Counted from the stretch's first letter, positions 1 to 4,949 are shown. The stretch is 6,012 bases of DNA from Nitrospira sp. (GCA_025363325.1 JANYEF010000237.1:1-6012); one strand, 5' to 3'. Translations and numbers: made by a program. The notes: generated by a model from the sequence alone, not told the origin.

Positions 1-1
1 C

Positions 2-382
2 CCATTCAATGGTAGATCGTCTACTCGGACCCTCATTATGCAAGGGTTAGAGACAGTGGTGACAGAATTGTTAGCTGCTAAGATTGAGGCGAAGATATGG
101 GTGGATGGAAGCTTTGTCAGTGAGAAGATTGACCCAAGCGATGTAGATATTTTGGTCGAACTACGAGGAGAGTTCTACGATGTGACTACTCCTGGACAAC
201 GGAAGCTATTGGATGCACTTAACGACAATATTTTCAAGGATCGTCTCCTGGTCGATAGTAGGGCTTGGAGTTTTTATGATGATGAGGGTAGCCTGTGGTA
301 TCGGAGTTTCTGGCTCACATTTTTTGGATTTTACCGAATTGATGGACCCAATTCTTTTGATACCAAGGGAATGGCAGCTTGA
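2..382 (+). CDS. DUF6932-like nucleotidyltransferase-fold protein, 5'-partial, ends at the IS30 edge
   Basis: The frame is open from position 2, so the gene begins before the window; the ATG at 38 is probably internal because the preceding residues (FNGRSSTRTLI) fit the N-terminal helix expected in this family. The signature is IWVDGSF followed by DPSDVDILV: a GS motif (G24-S25 counted from the ATG at 38), then D35-x-D37. This is the metal-binding GS...DxD pattern of the pol-beta nucleotidyltransferase fold, and the WxDGSFxxxK...P.D.D wording is what I recall for DUF6932. D73 (LLVDSR) could be the third acidic residue. The C-terminal FFGFYR...KGM also resembles the family. Minimal nucleotidyltransferases of this fold often act as antitoxins or AMP/nucleotide transferases, but no partner is visible here. 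The TGA stop (380-382) overlaps the left end of the IS, so the last few native residues may be missing. Base composition is more AT-rich than the flanking DNA, which suggests acquired DNA. The fold is fairly sure, the exact family moderately so. Confidence 0.7.
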   Translation, partial: PFNGRSSTRTLIMQGLETVVTELLAAKIEAKIWVDGSFVSEKIDPSDVDILVELRGEFYDVTTPGQRKLLDALNDNIFKDRLLVDSRAWSFYDDEGSLWYRSFWLTFFGFYRIDGPNSFDTKGMAA

Positions 383-402
383 GTTCTAACTCCAAGTGCA
401 AC
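381..402 (+). repeat. IS30 left terminal inverted repeat (IRL)
   Basis: The inner part CCAAGTGCAAC (392-402) is an exact inverted match to GTTGCACTTGG at 1430-1440, and the outer 11 bases match partly. The stop codon of the upstream nucleotidyltransferase-like gene (380-382) overlaps its first two bases. Confidence 0.8.
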
Positions 403-433
403 ACGACAGGCCCTGATGGGCTAAGGTGTTGCC

Positions 434-1447
434 ATGTCAAAGAAATCCTATCGACACATGAGTGCGGAAGACCGTGAGACCTTGAGCCTGGGCCTGGCCC
501 ATGGCCATTCGCTGCGGATGATGGCGCGGGTGTTGGGGCGAGCCCCCAGCACGGTGAGCCGCGAGTCGGCTCGCAACACCACGCGGGGCCGCCCCTATCG
601 GGCCTGCACGGCGCAGACACTGGCGGGAGCCAGGGCTTGTCAGCCTCGGCGTCCGCGCAAGCTCGTGGATCCCTGGCTGTGGCAGTATGTCCAGACACAG
701 CTGACTCAGGGTTGCTCGCCCGAACAGATTGCCGGACGCCTTCGACGCGCGTATCCTGATGACATGCGCAAACATCTCTCGGCCGAGACGATCTATGCGG
801 GGCTCTATGTGTTGCCTCGCGGCACGCTGCGGAGCGCACTGCTGGCCGCACTGCGTCAGGCGCGCAAGGCGCGTCGGCCTCGGGCACGGGGGACGGACCG
901 CCGCGGCCAGATCCCCAATATGACACCGATGACCGAGCGTCCGGCCGAAGTCGCCAGCCGTACTGTGCCGGGCCACTGGGAGGGCGACCTGATCAAGGGA
1001 GCCCGTAATGGGTCGGCCGTCGGGACTCTGGTAGAGCGGACCACACGCCTGGTCATCCTGGCCAGAATGGAGGGGACGGATGCACGGAGTGCCCGCGAGG
1101 GTTTCACGAGAAAACTCCGGCACGTGCCCGCCCTGCTGCGGAAAACCCTGACCTATGATCGCGGGAAAGAGATGGCCGAGCACGAGCAGTTGGCCCAGTG
1201 GCTCGCGATCCAGATCTTCTTTGCCGACCCGTACAGCCCCTGGCAACGCGGCACCAACGAGAACACCAATGGCCTGCTGCGCCAGTACCTGCCCAAGGGC
1301 ACGGACCTGTCGGGTTACACGCAGCGCGAGTTGAACGCCATCGCCCATCGGTTGAACACGCGCCCGAGGAAATGTCTCGACTTTGCCACGCCCCTGGAAG
1401 TCTACGCGCACCTGCGCCATCCTTCACCCGTTGCACTTGGAACTTGA
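434..1447 (+). CDS. IS30-family DDE transposase
   Basis: A 337-aa protein that cuts and joins the ends of its own insertion sequence. The N-terminus (about residues 7-50, HMSAEDRETL through STVSRE) is the helix-turn-helix typical of IS30 transposases (HTH_38 type), expected to bind the terminal repeats. The catalytic RNase H-like core (rve type) runs from about 175 to 330. D185 lies in GHWEGDLIKG, D242 in LTYDRGKE, and E276 in RGTNENTNG. The 33 residues between D242 and E276 are the classic DD(33)E spacing of IS30. The downstream NGLLRQYLPKGTD and LNTRPRKCL segments are family hallmarks. All catalytic residues are present and the frame is unbroken. An AAGG at 424-427, 7 nt before the ATG, supports the chosen start. 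The length is normal to slightly short for the family. Large antisense ORFs over the gene are byproducts of its GC-rich codon use. Confidence 0.95.
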   Translation: MSKKSYRHMSAEDRETLSLGLAHGHSLRMMARVLGRAPSTVSRESARNTTRGRPYRACTAQTLAGARACQPRRPRKLVDPWLWQYVQTQLTQGCSPEQIAGRLRRAYPDDMRKHLSAETIYAGLYVLPRGTLRSALLAALRQARKARRPRARGTDRRGQIPNMTPMTERPAEVASRTVPGHWEGDLIKGARNGSAVGTLVERTTRLVILARMEGTDARSAREGFTRKLRHVPALLRKTLTYDRGKEMAEHEQLAQWLAIQIFFADPYSPWQRGTNENTNGLLRQYLPKGTDLSGYTQRELNAIAHRLNTRPRKCLDFATPLEVYAHLRHPSPVALGT

Positions 1448-1451
1448 AACC
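1430..1451 (-). repeat. IS30 right terminal inverted repeat (IRR)
   Basis: Read on the minus strand it gives GGTTTCAAGTTCCAAGTGCAAC, which matches IRL at about 17 of 22 positions. The transposase stop codon (1445-1447) lies inside this repeat, so the last five or so residues of the protein are encoded by the IS end itself. Confidence 0.8.
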
Positions 1452-1531
1452 GCCGTGGCAATGGCCTTCCGATGGTCCTGCGTGTTGTGCTCACCAGACT
1501 ACCGCTGCGCATCACTATACCAGACGTTCGC

Positions 1532-1560
1532 GGTTTGGGGGTCTCCGAAACCAATTTTTT
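1532..1560 (+). terminator. Possible rho-independent terminator downstream of the IS30 element
   Basis: GGTTT (1532-1536) pairs with AAACC (1548-1552), with a GG/CC inner pairing after a mismatch, and six T residues follow at 1555-1560. It could stop plus-strand transcription leaving the IS. The stem is short and interrupted. It sits in the 251-bp stretch (1452-1702) where I see no gene. Confidence 0.35.
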
Positions 1561-1702
1561 CTTCGTCTGCGCGTGGGCTTGAGAGGAGATCCATAAAGGG
1601 ATTTCATCTCGCTTTGGGCATCTCGGATGGGGAGGAATGCCGCCCAGGCTGTGACCATGACGCCTCATGCGAGCCGGCTTCGCAGTCCGTTACGAAGAGC
1701 CG

Positions 1703-2089
1703 CTACCAGCTCTTCTGATGGATGTGGATTCGGTAGTAGGTAAACTCACCAGGTGTCACGAGCGCGACTCCGACGAGACAGATGAGATGACCATTGTAAA
1801 TGTCCTCTGGGGTCATGGTGGATTGGTCGCAGGTCACGAAAAATGCTTCCCTGGCGTTGTCCCCCTGTAAGGCCCCTGACACCCATAAGCACCCGAGGTA
1901 CCCGCGCAGGTGTCCGACGACTTGCGCCCAAACGGGAGGGGTATTGGGCGCATACACGGCCCACTGGAGTTCGTAGGCACACCATGTTTCGAGCAAGACA
2001 CTCGTGACACCAATCCCGATGGCCGAACCGGATGGGATGTCGGCTTCGGCTTCCTCGACGGACACATATGGAGAACGTTCCGTGAGCAT
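1703..2089 (-). CDS. Miniature contractile tail sheath protein (C-terminal domain; probable internally deleted relic)
   Basis: A 128-aa ORF whose residues about 38-121 follow the conserved C-terminal domain of contractile tail sheath proteins (phage_sheath family; phage, R-type pyocin and extracellular injection systems). Markers are QWAVYAPNTPPVWAQV (usually WavFEPNdepLWaqV), LRGYLGCLWVSGALQG, AFFVTCDQSTMTPEDIYNG and LVGVALVTPGEFTYYRI (usually iGvAPvkPaEFvvfRi). Full sheaths are several hundred residues long, so most of the protein is missing. Residues about 6-32 (SPYVSVEEA, then DIPSGSAIGIGVTSVL) look like the sheath N-terminal strand (PGVYxEEIPSG...I.GV.TS), so the gene may be an internal deletion that joins the two ends. 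The ATG follows the TAG of the PilZ gene without a gap and in the same frame, and no Shine-Dalgarno is seen. No tail tube, baseplate or other tail gene lies nearby, so it cannot build a sheath alone. The C-terminal domain call is strong; the N-terminal match is tentative. Confidence 0.75.
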   Translation of the reverse strand: MLTERSPYVSVEEAEADIPSGSAIGIGVTSVLLETWCAYELQWAVYAPNTPPVWAQVVGHLRGYLGCLWVSGALQGDNAREAFFVTCDQSTMTPEDIYNGHLICLVGVALVTPGEFTYYRIHIHQKSW

Positions 2090-2464
2090 CTAGTCCCAGT
2101 ACTCGAATGTGAGCCGATTGCTGCAGAGTCGATGCAGCCGAAGCTCGTTCGCAAGCGACATAGACAGGAATGCGACACCCGCCCGATCATTTTCGCCCCA
2201 CTGTACCTGCGCCAGATCGCATATCACGGAAGCGGTTCCATCGTCCGGGTACAGCTTGAGCGTCAGGTACTGACCAGGCTTAAGGGGTTTCGTGAGGCGT
2301 AGTCCACACCCCCTCGTCGTCATATCGATCACCTGCCCACTGGCGAGTCCTGCCTTGTCCGCGGCGATCATGCGGAGATTGACGACCTCTCGCATATACC
2401 GTCGTAGGTTCATTCGTTGTACGTGGCGATCCTGCTCGGACAACATGGGTAACGTGAGCTCCAT
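2090..2464 (-). CDS. PilZ domain protein (predicted cyclic-di-GMP effector)
   Basis: A 124-aa soluble protein, essentially a single PilZ domain. The cyclic-di-GMP arginine motif RxxxR is at R21-R25 (RRYMREV). The second binding motif, normally D/NxSxxG, is present as DMTTRG (D47-x-T49-x-x-G52), with Thr in place of Ser. The later VQWGENDRAGVAFLSM segment is the usual end of the barrel, and the tail is helical. Such proteins bind cyclic-di-GMP and change motility, adhesion or secretion, either directly or through a partner. The start at 2464 is chosen over upstream in-frame ATGs because AAGGAGG (2473-2479) lies 8 nt before it. A possible sigma-54 promoter precedes it. The TAG stop is followed at once, in frame, by the tail sheath remnant, so readthrough would make a fusion. 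There is no signal peptide or membrane segment. Confidence 0.85.
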   Translation of the reverse strand: MELTLPMLSEQDRHVQRMNLRRYMREVVNLRMIAADKAGLASGQVIDMTTRGCGLRLTKPLKPGQYLTLKLYPDDGTASVICDLAQVQWGENDRAGVAFLSMSLANELRLHRLCSNRLTFEYWD

Positions 2465-2472
2465 GGCGAATT

Positions 2473-2479
2473 CCTCCTT
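2473..2479 (-). promoter_or_regulatory. Strong Shine-Dalgarno of the PilZ gene
   Basis: AAGGAGG on the minus strand, 8 nt before the ATG at 2462-2464. It settles the start at MELTLPML rather than at the upstream ATG codons of the same frame. Confidence 0.85.
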
Positions 2480-2511
2480 CATGCGAGGCGTCCTCTGATG
2501 TATGAGTGGAC

Positions 2512-2528
2512 CAGCAACTCTCATGCCG
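2512..2528 (-). promoter_or_regulatory. Possible sigma-54 (RpoN) promoter of the PilZ gene
   Basis: On the minus strand CGGCATGAGAGTTGCTG has the GG-N10-GC spacing of -24/-12 promoters: GG at 2526-2527 and GC at 2514-2515, with TTGCT around -12. The -24 part matches TGGCAC at only four of six positions. It would start transcription near 2502, about 40 nt before the PilZ start, leaving room for the AAGGAGG site. One such match can occur by chance. Confidence 0.4.
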
Positions 2529-2601
2529 AGAGGACATCGCACAGAATGCTTGGCATAATCGTGATTGTTGAATGGGGAAGGTCTTGGGGAGCGGGAGATG
2601 T

Positions 2602-2617
2602 GTATCGGGACCGATAC
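2602..2617. promoter_or_regulatory. Perfect palindrome GTATCGG-GA-CCGATAC, possible operator
   Basis: Two 7-bp arms separated by 2 bp, about 140 bp upstream of the PilZ start and 75 bp beyond its possible sigma-54 promoter. A further half-site, CGATAC, lies at about 2632-2637. The position suits an enhancer-type activator site or a repressor operator. No T run follows on either strand, so a terminator is unlikely. The regulator cannot be named. Confidence 0.35.
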
Positions 2618-2698
2618 GAAAAAGAATGAAACGATACAGCGTGAGACTAGGAGGAGGGCTTCCAGTTTACATGCGTTGAACTCATACCAGTTTTCTGG

Positions 2699-3020
2699 TT
2701 AGCGCATCGTCCCCCTCGCCACTCGCTGCACCATCTCAATAATCCGCCCCAATCGTGCTGGCAGAGAGAGCGACTGGTGAGAGGTCCGTCCGTGCTTGTT
2801 GAGTAGTCCGAGAATGTCGTCGATGATCCTGTTCTCCGTTTCGGTGAGCAGGTACGGCTTGGGGAAGGTGGTCTCAGGAACGCTGCGCGGGGTTCTTGCG
2901 GCGGAACTCTGGGGTGATGTCGTCAAGGTCCTGCTTGGTGCAGGGGCCCTTCCGTTCGAGCACCTCCACAATCGCGGCGGTCTCCCGCATGTTGGAGATG
3001 GTCGCGTCTTCGATGGCCAT
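2699..3020 (-). pseudogene. Small helical hypothetical protein, broken by a one-base frameshift
   Basis: From the ATG at 3018-3020 one frame gives a 48-residue, natural-looking helical segment (MAIEDATISNMRETAAIVEV, then LERKGPCTKQDLDDITPEFRRKN) that ends at TGA 2874-2876. A second frame, open through the junction, gives PETTFPKPYLLTETENRIID and continues to ARGTMR and TAA at 2699-2701. Removing one C from the CCCC run (plus-strand GGGG at 2889-2892) joins them into a 106-aa protein through RRKNPRSVPETTF. Both halves look like real protein, while the parts of each frame beyond the junction do not. This may be a genuine pseudogene, a homopolymer sequencing error, or less likely a +1 recoding site. 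The frame is open without a start codon for another 16 codons upstream (to 3068), and no Shine-Dalgarno is seen. The family is not recognised; charged helices suggest a small protein-binding or DNA-binding role at most. Confidence 0.6.
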
Positions 3021-3146
3021 GGTTTCAGGTTTGGGGCGGTTGTCACTCGCGCCGTCTTTGCCTTTCCATCATTCGTGGCGGCGCATCGGCTACATCTTCG
3101 ATTCGAAACCTACAGCTCACAACTCGCGCAGCGTTATTGCCGAATC

Positions 3147-3974
3147 CTACCAGTCGCCAGCAATGGCCTCCGGGCACACGCGCGCCTTCGGGAGAAGTCG
3201 ATACGACAGGTCTTCCTCCTTAAGATCGGGCTCGTCGGAGTGGAGCATCGTCAACTCAATCTTTTCATCCGCGAACGTTTCGTTACCGGTTCGCAGTACT
3301 GTCTCCCGGTTCAAAATCTTCATGGCGTTGAGGTGAGATATTTTTAGTGGAAACGTCCCGAATTGGTCTGCTGACAAAAAAGGCACCTGGAGAGTCACCC
3401 GACCATGATCCACATATATAAACTGACGCAATTTCTCGTCGATGGGGGTCTTCAAGCTGAGAACCGCTGAGGTCTTCGGTGCGATGGCCGTAATAGCAAT
3501 CACATACGTGAGCCGAGCATCATTGGAAGTCGTTTCCAACTTCCCCGTGGCTTCCACATTCGGTGTGGTAAATAGCGTGGTGGTGAGCTGCAGGAGAGGA
3601 GACCTGACGCCCACACGGAGATTCGTGATGCTCTGGTCCGACACATTTTCAAGGAAGAACTTGCTCACAACCCAGGACTGCGGATCAGGTGTTTTGGCGC
3701 GGCCTTTCGGCAGTGTCTGTTGGACTCGCCGGAGACTGCAATCGGACACCAGGTTCCGGTTTTCATAAAAATATGTCTTGGTGTTTCCCTCCAGTAGAAA
3801 GGCACGCTCGTATGTGTAGAACGCCACGCCTACTCGGACAAGGGGTGGCTTAACCCAGGACATCACCAAAGGGACGAGTGGCAGCACCGCAGCGGTTAAC
3901 ACGCCAACAATGATCACTTTGTTGAGCCAACTTTGCTGCCAAAACCATCTCCACCCTCTCTTCAGAAGCGTCAT
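3147..3974 (-). CDS. Single-pass membrane-anchored protein of unknown function
   Basis: A 275-aa protein not recognised as a known family. Residues 1-18 are basic and aromatic (KRGWRWFWQQ), and residues about 19-41 form one hydrophobic segment (VIIVGVLTAAVLPLVPLVMSWV). With positive charges before it, the N-terminus should stay in the cytoplasm and the remaining 230 residues should lie in the periplasm. That part is rich in beta-strand-like stretches, for example SKFFLENVSDQSITNLRVGV and TYVIAITAIAP, as in beta-sandwich domains. Two cysteines (in VSDCSLRR and RVCPEA) could form a disulfide. The ATG is the only possible start: an in-frame TGA lies two codons upstream. The gene starts 6 nt after the tail of the PilZ relic and was probably co-transcribed with it. 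No enzymatic motif is visible. That it is a real protein-coding gene is likely from its length, composition and membrane topology. Confidence 0.75.
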   Translation of the reverse strand: MTLLKRGWRWFWQQSWLNKVIIVGVLTAAVLPLVPLVMSWVKPPLVRVGVAFYTYERAFLLEGNTKTYFYENRNLVSDCSLRRVQQTLPKGRAKTPDPQSWVVSKFFLENVSDQSITNLRVGVRSPLLQLTTTLFTTPNVEATGKLETTSNDARLTYVIAITAIAPKTSAVLSLKTPIDEKLRQFIYVDHGRVTLQVPFLSADQFGTFPLKISHLNAMKILNRETVLRTGNETFADEKIELTMLHSDEPDLKEEDLSYRLLPKARVCPEAIAGDW

Positions 3975-3980
3975 GCCCGT

Positions 3981-4090
3981 TCACTCATGGAGAATCTCGA
4001 CCGAGTGTTTCACCAATCGTCGCACGTATTGATCAATCAAGCCTCTGTATGTTTCGGAGTCTCGACCGTCTCGATCCAAGACTCCTGACC
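3981..4090 (-). pseudogene. Detached 3' tail of the interrupted PilZ gene
   Basis: Past the TGA at 4091-4093, the same frame still reads GQESWIETVETPKHTEA, which fits the usual PilZ continuation (VRWSRGQE..vE). A second stop follows at about 4040. Restoring one lost base there moves into the frame LIDQYVRRLVKHSVEILHE, a normal C-terminal helix of this type of PilZ protein, ending at TGA 3981-3983. So two lesions are needed: a nonsense change (probably an Arg codon such as CGA to TGA) and a one-base deletion. The reconstructed protein would have about 110 residues. Confidence 0.6.
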
Positions 4091-4315
4091 TCATGACCAC
4101 CGCACGACCGCTTGAGGCACGACGATCCGTCGCGCATTCGGGAGCGTGACGGTCAACGAGAGGGTTGCTCTTGGACGCAAGAGCAGATCCCCGGAGAATC
4201 GCCGGCCGGTATAGGAGAGGTTCCACACGGTGCCTTGGCCCTGGAACGGCCCAGCGTTGTACGTGACAGCGCATGGCACGGGGAAGCGACGAGAGGGACG
4301 AATGGTGAAGGGCAT
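4091..4315 (-). CDS. PilZ domain protein, truncated by a premature stop
   Basis: A 74-aa product holding the first two-thirds of a PilZ domain. RxxxR is at R6-R10 (IRPSRRF), and the canonical NxSxxG motif is intact at N32-x-S34-x-x-G37 (WNLSYTG). It ends at QAVVRWS, exactly where relatives continue with an Arg and GQE. Both cyclic-di-GMP contact motifs are therefore encoded, but the final strand and C-terminal helix are lost, so a stable fold is doubtful. The start is set by GGAGG at 4321-4325, 5 nt before the ATG, preceded by a plausible promoter. The frame is open further upstream, but that part (to 4438) reads as non-coding. The membrane protein gene follows downstream, suggesting it lay in the same operon as a cyclic-di-GMP receptor. 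It is either a pseudogene or a truncated PilZ. Confidence 0.75.
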   Translation of the reverse strand: MPFTIRPSRRFPVPCAVTYNAGPFQGQGTVWNLSYTGRRFSGDLLLRPRATLSLTVTLPNARRIVVPQAVVRWS

Positions 4316-4320
4316 GGGAG

Positions 4321-4325
4321 CCTCC
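4321..4325 (-). promoter_or_regulatory. Shine-Dalgarno of the truncated PilZ gene
   Basis: GGAGG on the minus strand, 5 nt before the ATG at 4313-4315. It can pair with CCTCC at 4330-4334 in a small hairpin (loop 4 nt), which might mask it. Confidence 0.6.
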
Positions 4326-4337
4326 AGAGGGAGGCGT

Positions 4338-4367
4338 ATTGTAGGAGTGTGCCTGCGGAAGGCGCAA
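4338..4367 (-). promoter_or_regulatory. Possible sigma-70 promoter of the truncated PilZ gene and the membrane protein gene
   Basis: On the minus strand, TACAAT (4338-4343) is a good -10 box, five of six to consensus. TTGCGC (4362-4367) is a weak -35 box, 18 bp upstream. The start of transcription would fall near 4331, just ahead of the GGAGG site. Confidence 0.4.
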
Positions 4368-4467
4368 GGGTCTATGCCCGGCTGCCCATCGGGATCATGC
4401 CGAGGGCTCTTCGGTCCTGTTCGGCAGTGGGCAGTCACGTGGCGTACCTGCTGCGTCGGACAAGCTC

Positions 4468-4746
4468 CTACTCAGAGATAGTGCCGCGGAGCTCGGCTGG
4501 GGGCCGAGTGGCGATCAGTGCCAGCTTTTCTACTCTATCCAGGGATTTGATCGCAGCCTCACGTATGAGTGCCGCGCTTTTGGTGCCCTGATATTCGGCA
4601 TACCGCACCCTCAACGGCCTGCGGTGTTTCGTGTACTTTGCGCCTCGGCCCGTTCTGTGCTCGTCCAGTCGCCGCGCCATATCATTCGTGATGCCGGTGT
4701 ATAGACTGTTGTCCGAGCACTCCAAGATGTAGACGACCCACTTCAT
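4468..4746 (-). CDS. GIY-YIG nuclease superfamily protein (UPF0213/YhbQ-like)
   Basis: A 92-aa stand-alone GIY-YIG domain of normal length for the small bacterial family. VVYILEC (Y6) and LYTGIT (Y16, G18) supply the Y...Y-x-G core. MARRLDEH (R25/R26, H30) gives the conserved Arg-His region, GAKYTKH is the usual loop, and IREAAIKSL places the metal-binding Glu at E63. All expected catalytic positions are present, so it could cut DNA. Relatives are small, mostly chromosomal, with ill-defined roles linked to DNA repair or structured-DNA cleavage; they are not usually homing enzymes. The start follows a weak GGA-containing site. The gene stands alone: 150 bp without a gene lies downstream (4316-4467), and the hairpin island lies upstream. 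Confidence 0.9.
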   Translation of the reverse strand: MKWVVYILECSDNSLYTGITNDMARRLDEHRTGRGAKYTKHRRPLRVRYAEYQGTKSAALIREAAIKSLDRVEKLALIATRPPAELRGTISE

Positions 4747-4780
4747 TCGGGTGATTCCAATTTGTTCGAGGAGGCCGGCC

Positions 4781-4810
4781 GCTAGCAGGGTGCTGAAAAA
4801 TTCTGCCAGC
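4781..4810. repeat. REP-like imperfect hairpin
   Basis: GCTAGCAG (4781-4788) and CTGCCAGC (4803-4810) form an 8-bp stem with one mismatch around GGTGCTGAAAAATT. It resembles a sequence I recall as frequent between genes in Nitrospira-type genomes (GCTAGCGG...GCTGAAAAA...CCGCCAGC), with AG/CT here in place of GG/CC. That comparison is from memory and was not checked. Confidence 0.45.
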
Positions 4811-4864
4811 TTGTCTTGTTCATTTAGTCTGTTCGGTCTGTCTGGTTTGTCTTGTTTATTTGGT
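4811..4864. repeat. Direct repeat pair, 18 bp, 36 bp apart
   Basis: TTGTCTTGTTCATTTAGT (4811-4828) recurs as TTGTCTTGTTTATTTGGT (4847-4864) with two transitions. The spacer TCTGTTCGGTCTGTCTGG contains further GTCTG units, so the whole stretch is a degenerate tandem array. Confidence 0.6.
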
Positions 4865-4897
4865 TGAACCAGACCAACCAGATAGACCAGACAGACC
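4835..4897. repeat. 63-bp near-palindrome in the intergenic region
   Basis: The outer 12 bp are perfect: GGTCTGTCTGGT (4835-4846) against ACCAGACAGACC (4886-4897). The inner part pairs imperfectly (13 of 20), and the centre GGTT-G-AACC pairs again around G4866. Each arm is itself built of short CCAGACAGA or TCTGTCTGG units. A transcript from either strand could form a long hairpin. It lies between two minus-strand genes and could act as a 3' processing or termination element, or be a mobile miniature repeat. No T run follows on the minus strand. Confidence 0.7.
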
Positions 4898-4900
4898 AGT

Positions 4901-4923
4901 CCCCCGCAGCTATCCCGCGGGGG
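4901..4923 (-). terminator. GC-rich hairpin downstream of the 4950 gene
   Basis: CCCCCGC (4901-4907) pairs exactly with GCGGGGG (4917-4923) over a 9-nt loop, starting 27 nt after the stop codon of the minus-strand gene. It lacks a U tract, so it is not a classic intrinsic terminator, but it may stabilise the mRNA end or work together with the adjacent palindrome. Confidence 0.4.
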
Positions 4924-4949
4924 CTAGGGGTGGGGACTCTGTGGCCCGG

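Larger units (their letters stand above)
381..1451 (+). mobile_element. IS30-family insertion sequence, complete
   Basis: A single transposase gene is bracketed by imperfect terminal inverted repeats of about 22 bp (381-402 and 1430-1451) with a shared inner core CCAAGTGCAAC and about 17 of 22 matches. The total length of about 1.07 kb and the single long ORF fit IS30-family elements. The exact outer boundaries cannot be fixed: no convincing 2-3 bp target duplication is seen at either end, so the flanks may have been rearranged after insertion. The transposase is intact, so the element could be active. Confidence 0.85.

Noticed and set aside
409..422. Short inverted repeat GCCC-TGAT-GGGC before the transposase start
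   Set aside because: A 4-bp stem is expected by chance in GC-rich DNA; it is too weak to call a regulatory hairpin.
315..926. 203-codon minus-strand frame across the IS left end
   Set aside because: It crosses the boundary between two unrelated DNA segments and reads as low-quality Pro/Arg/Ser-rich sequence.
437..1420. 327-codon open frame antisense to the transposase
   Set aside because: The transposase on the plus strand has all family motifs and catalytic residues. The antisense frame is rich in Arg, Gly and Pro with no recognisable domain, as expected from GC-rich codon shadowing.
1452..1702. Search for a tail tube or other phage gene after the sheath remnant
   Set aside because: No frame on either strand in this stretch resembles a tail tube or baseplate protein, so there is no support for a surviving phage or injection-system cluster.
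2796..3347. 183- and 146-codon plus-strand frames opposite the small hypothetical and the membrane protein genes
   Set aside because: They span three unrelated minus-strand units and show no domain; the minus-strand products have clear helical or membrane features.
3981..4367. 128-codon minus-strand frame as a gene of its own
   Set aside because: Only its last 20 or so residues look real, and these are the displaced C-terminus of the PilZ gene; the rest is out-of-frame PilZ sequence.
4112..4591. 159-codon plus-strand frame across the PilZ start and the GIY-YIG end
   Set aside because: The opposite strand carries two recognisable domains there; this frame has neither a motif nor a ribosome binding site.
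4811..4897. CRISPR-like repeat array
   Set aside because: The repeats are short, degenerate and overlapping, with no regular unique spacers and no cas genes nearby.
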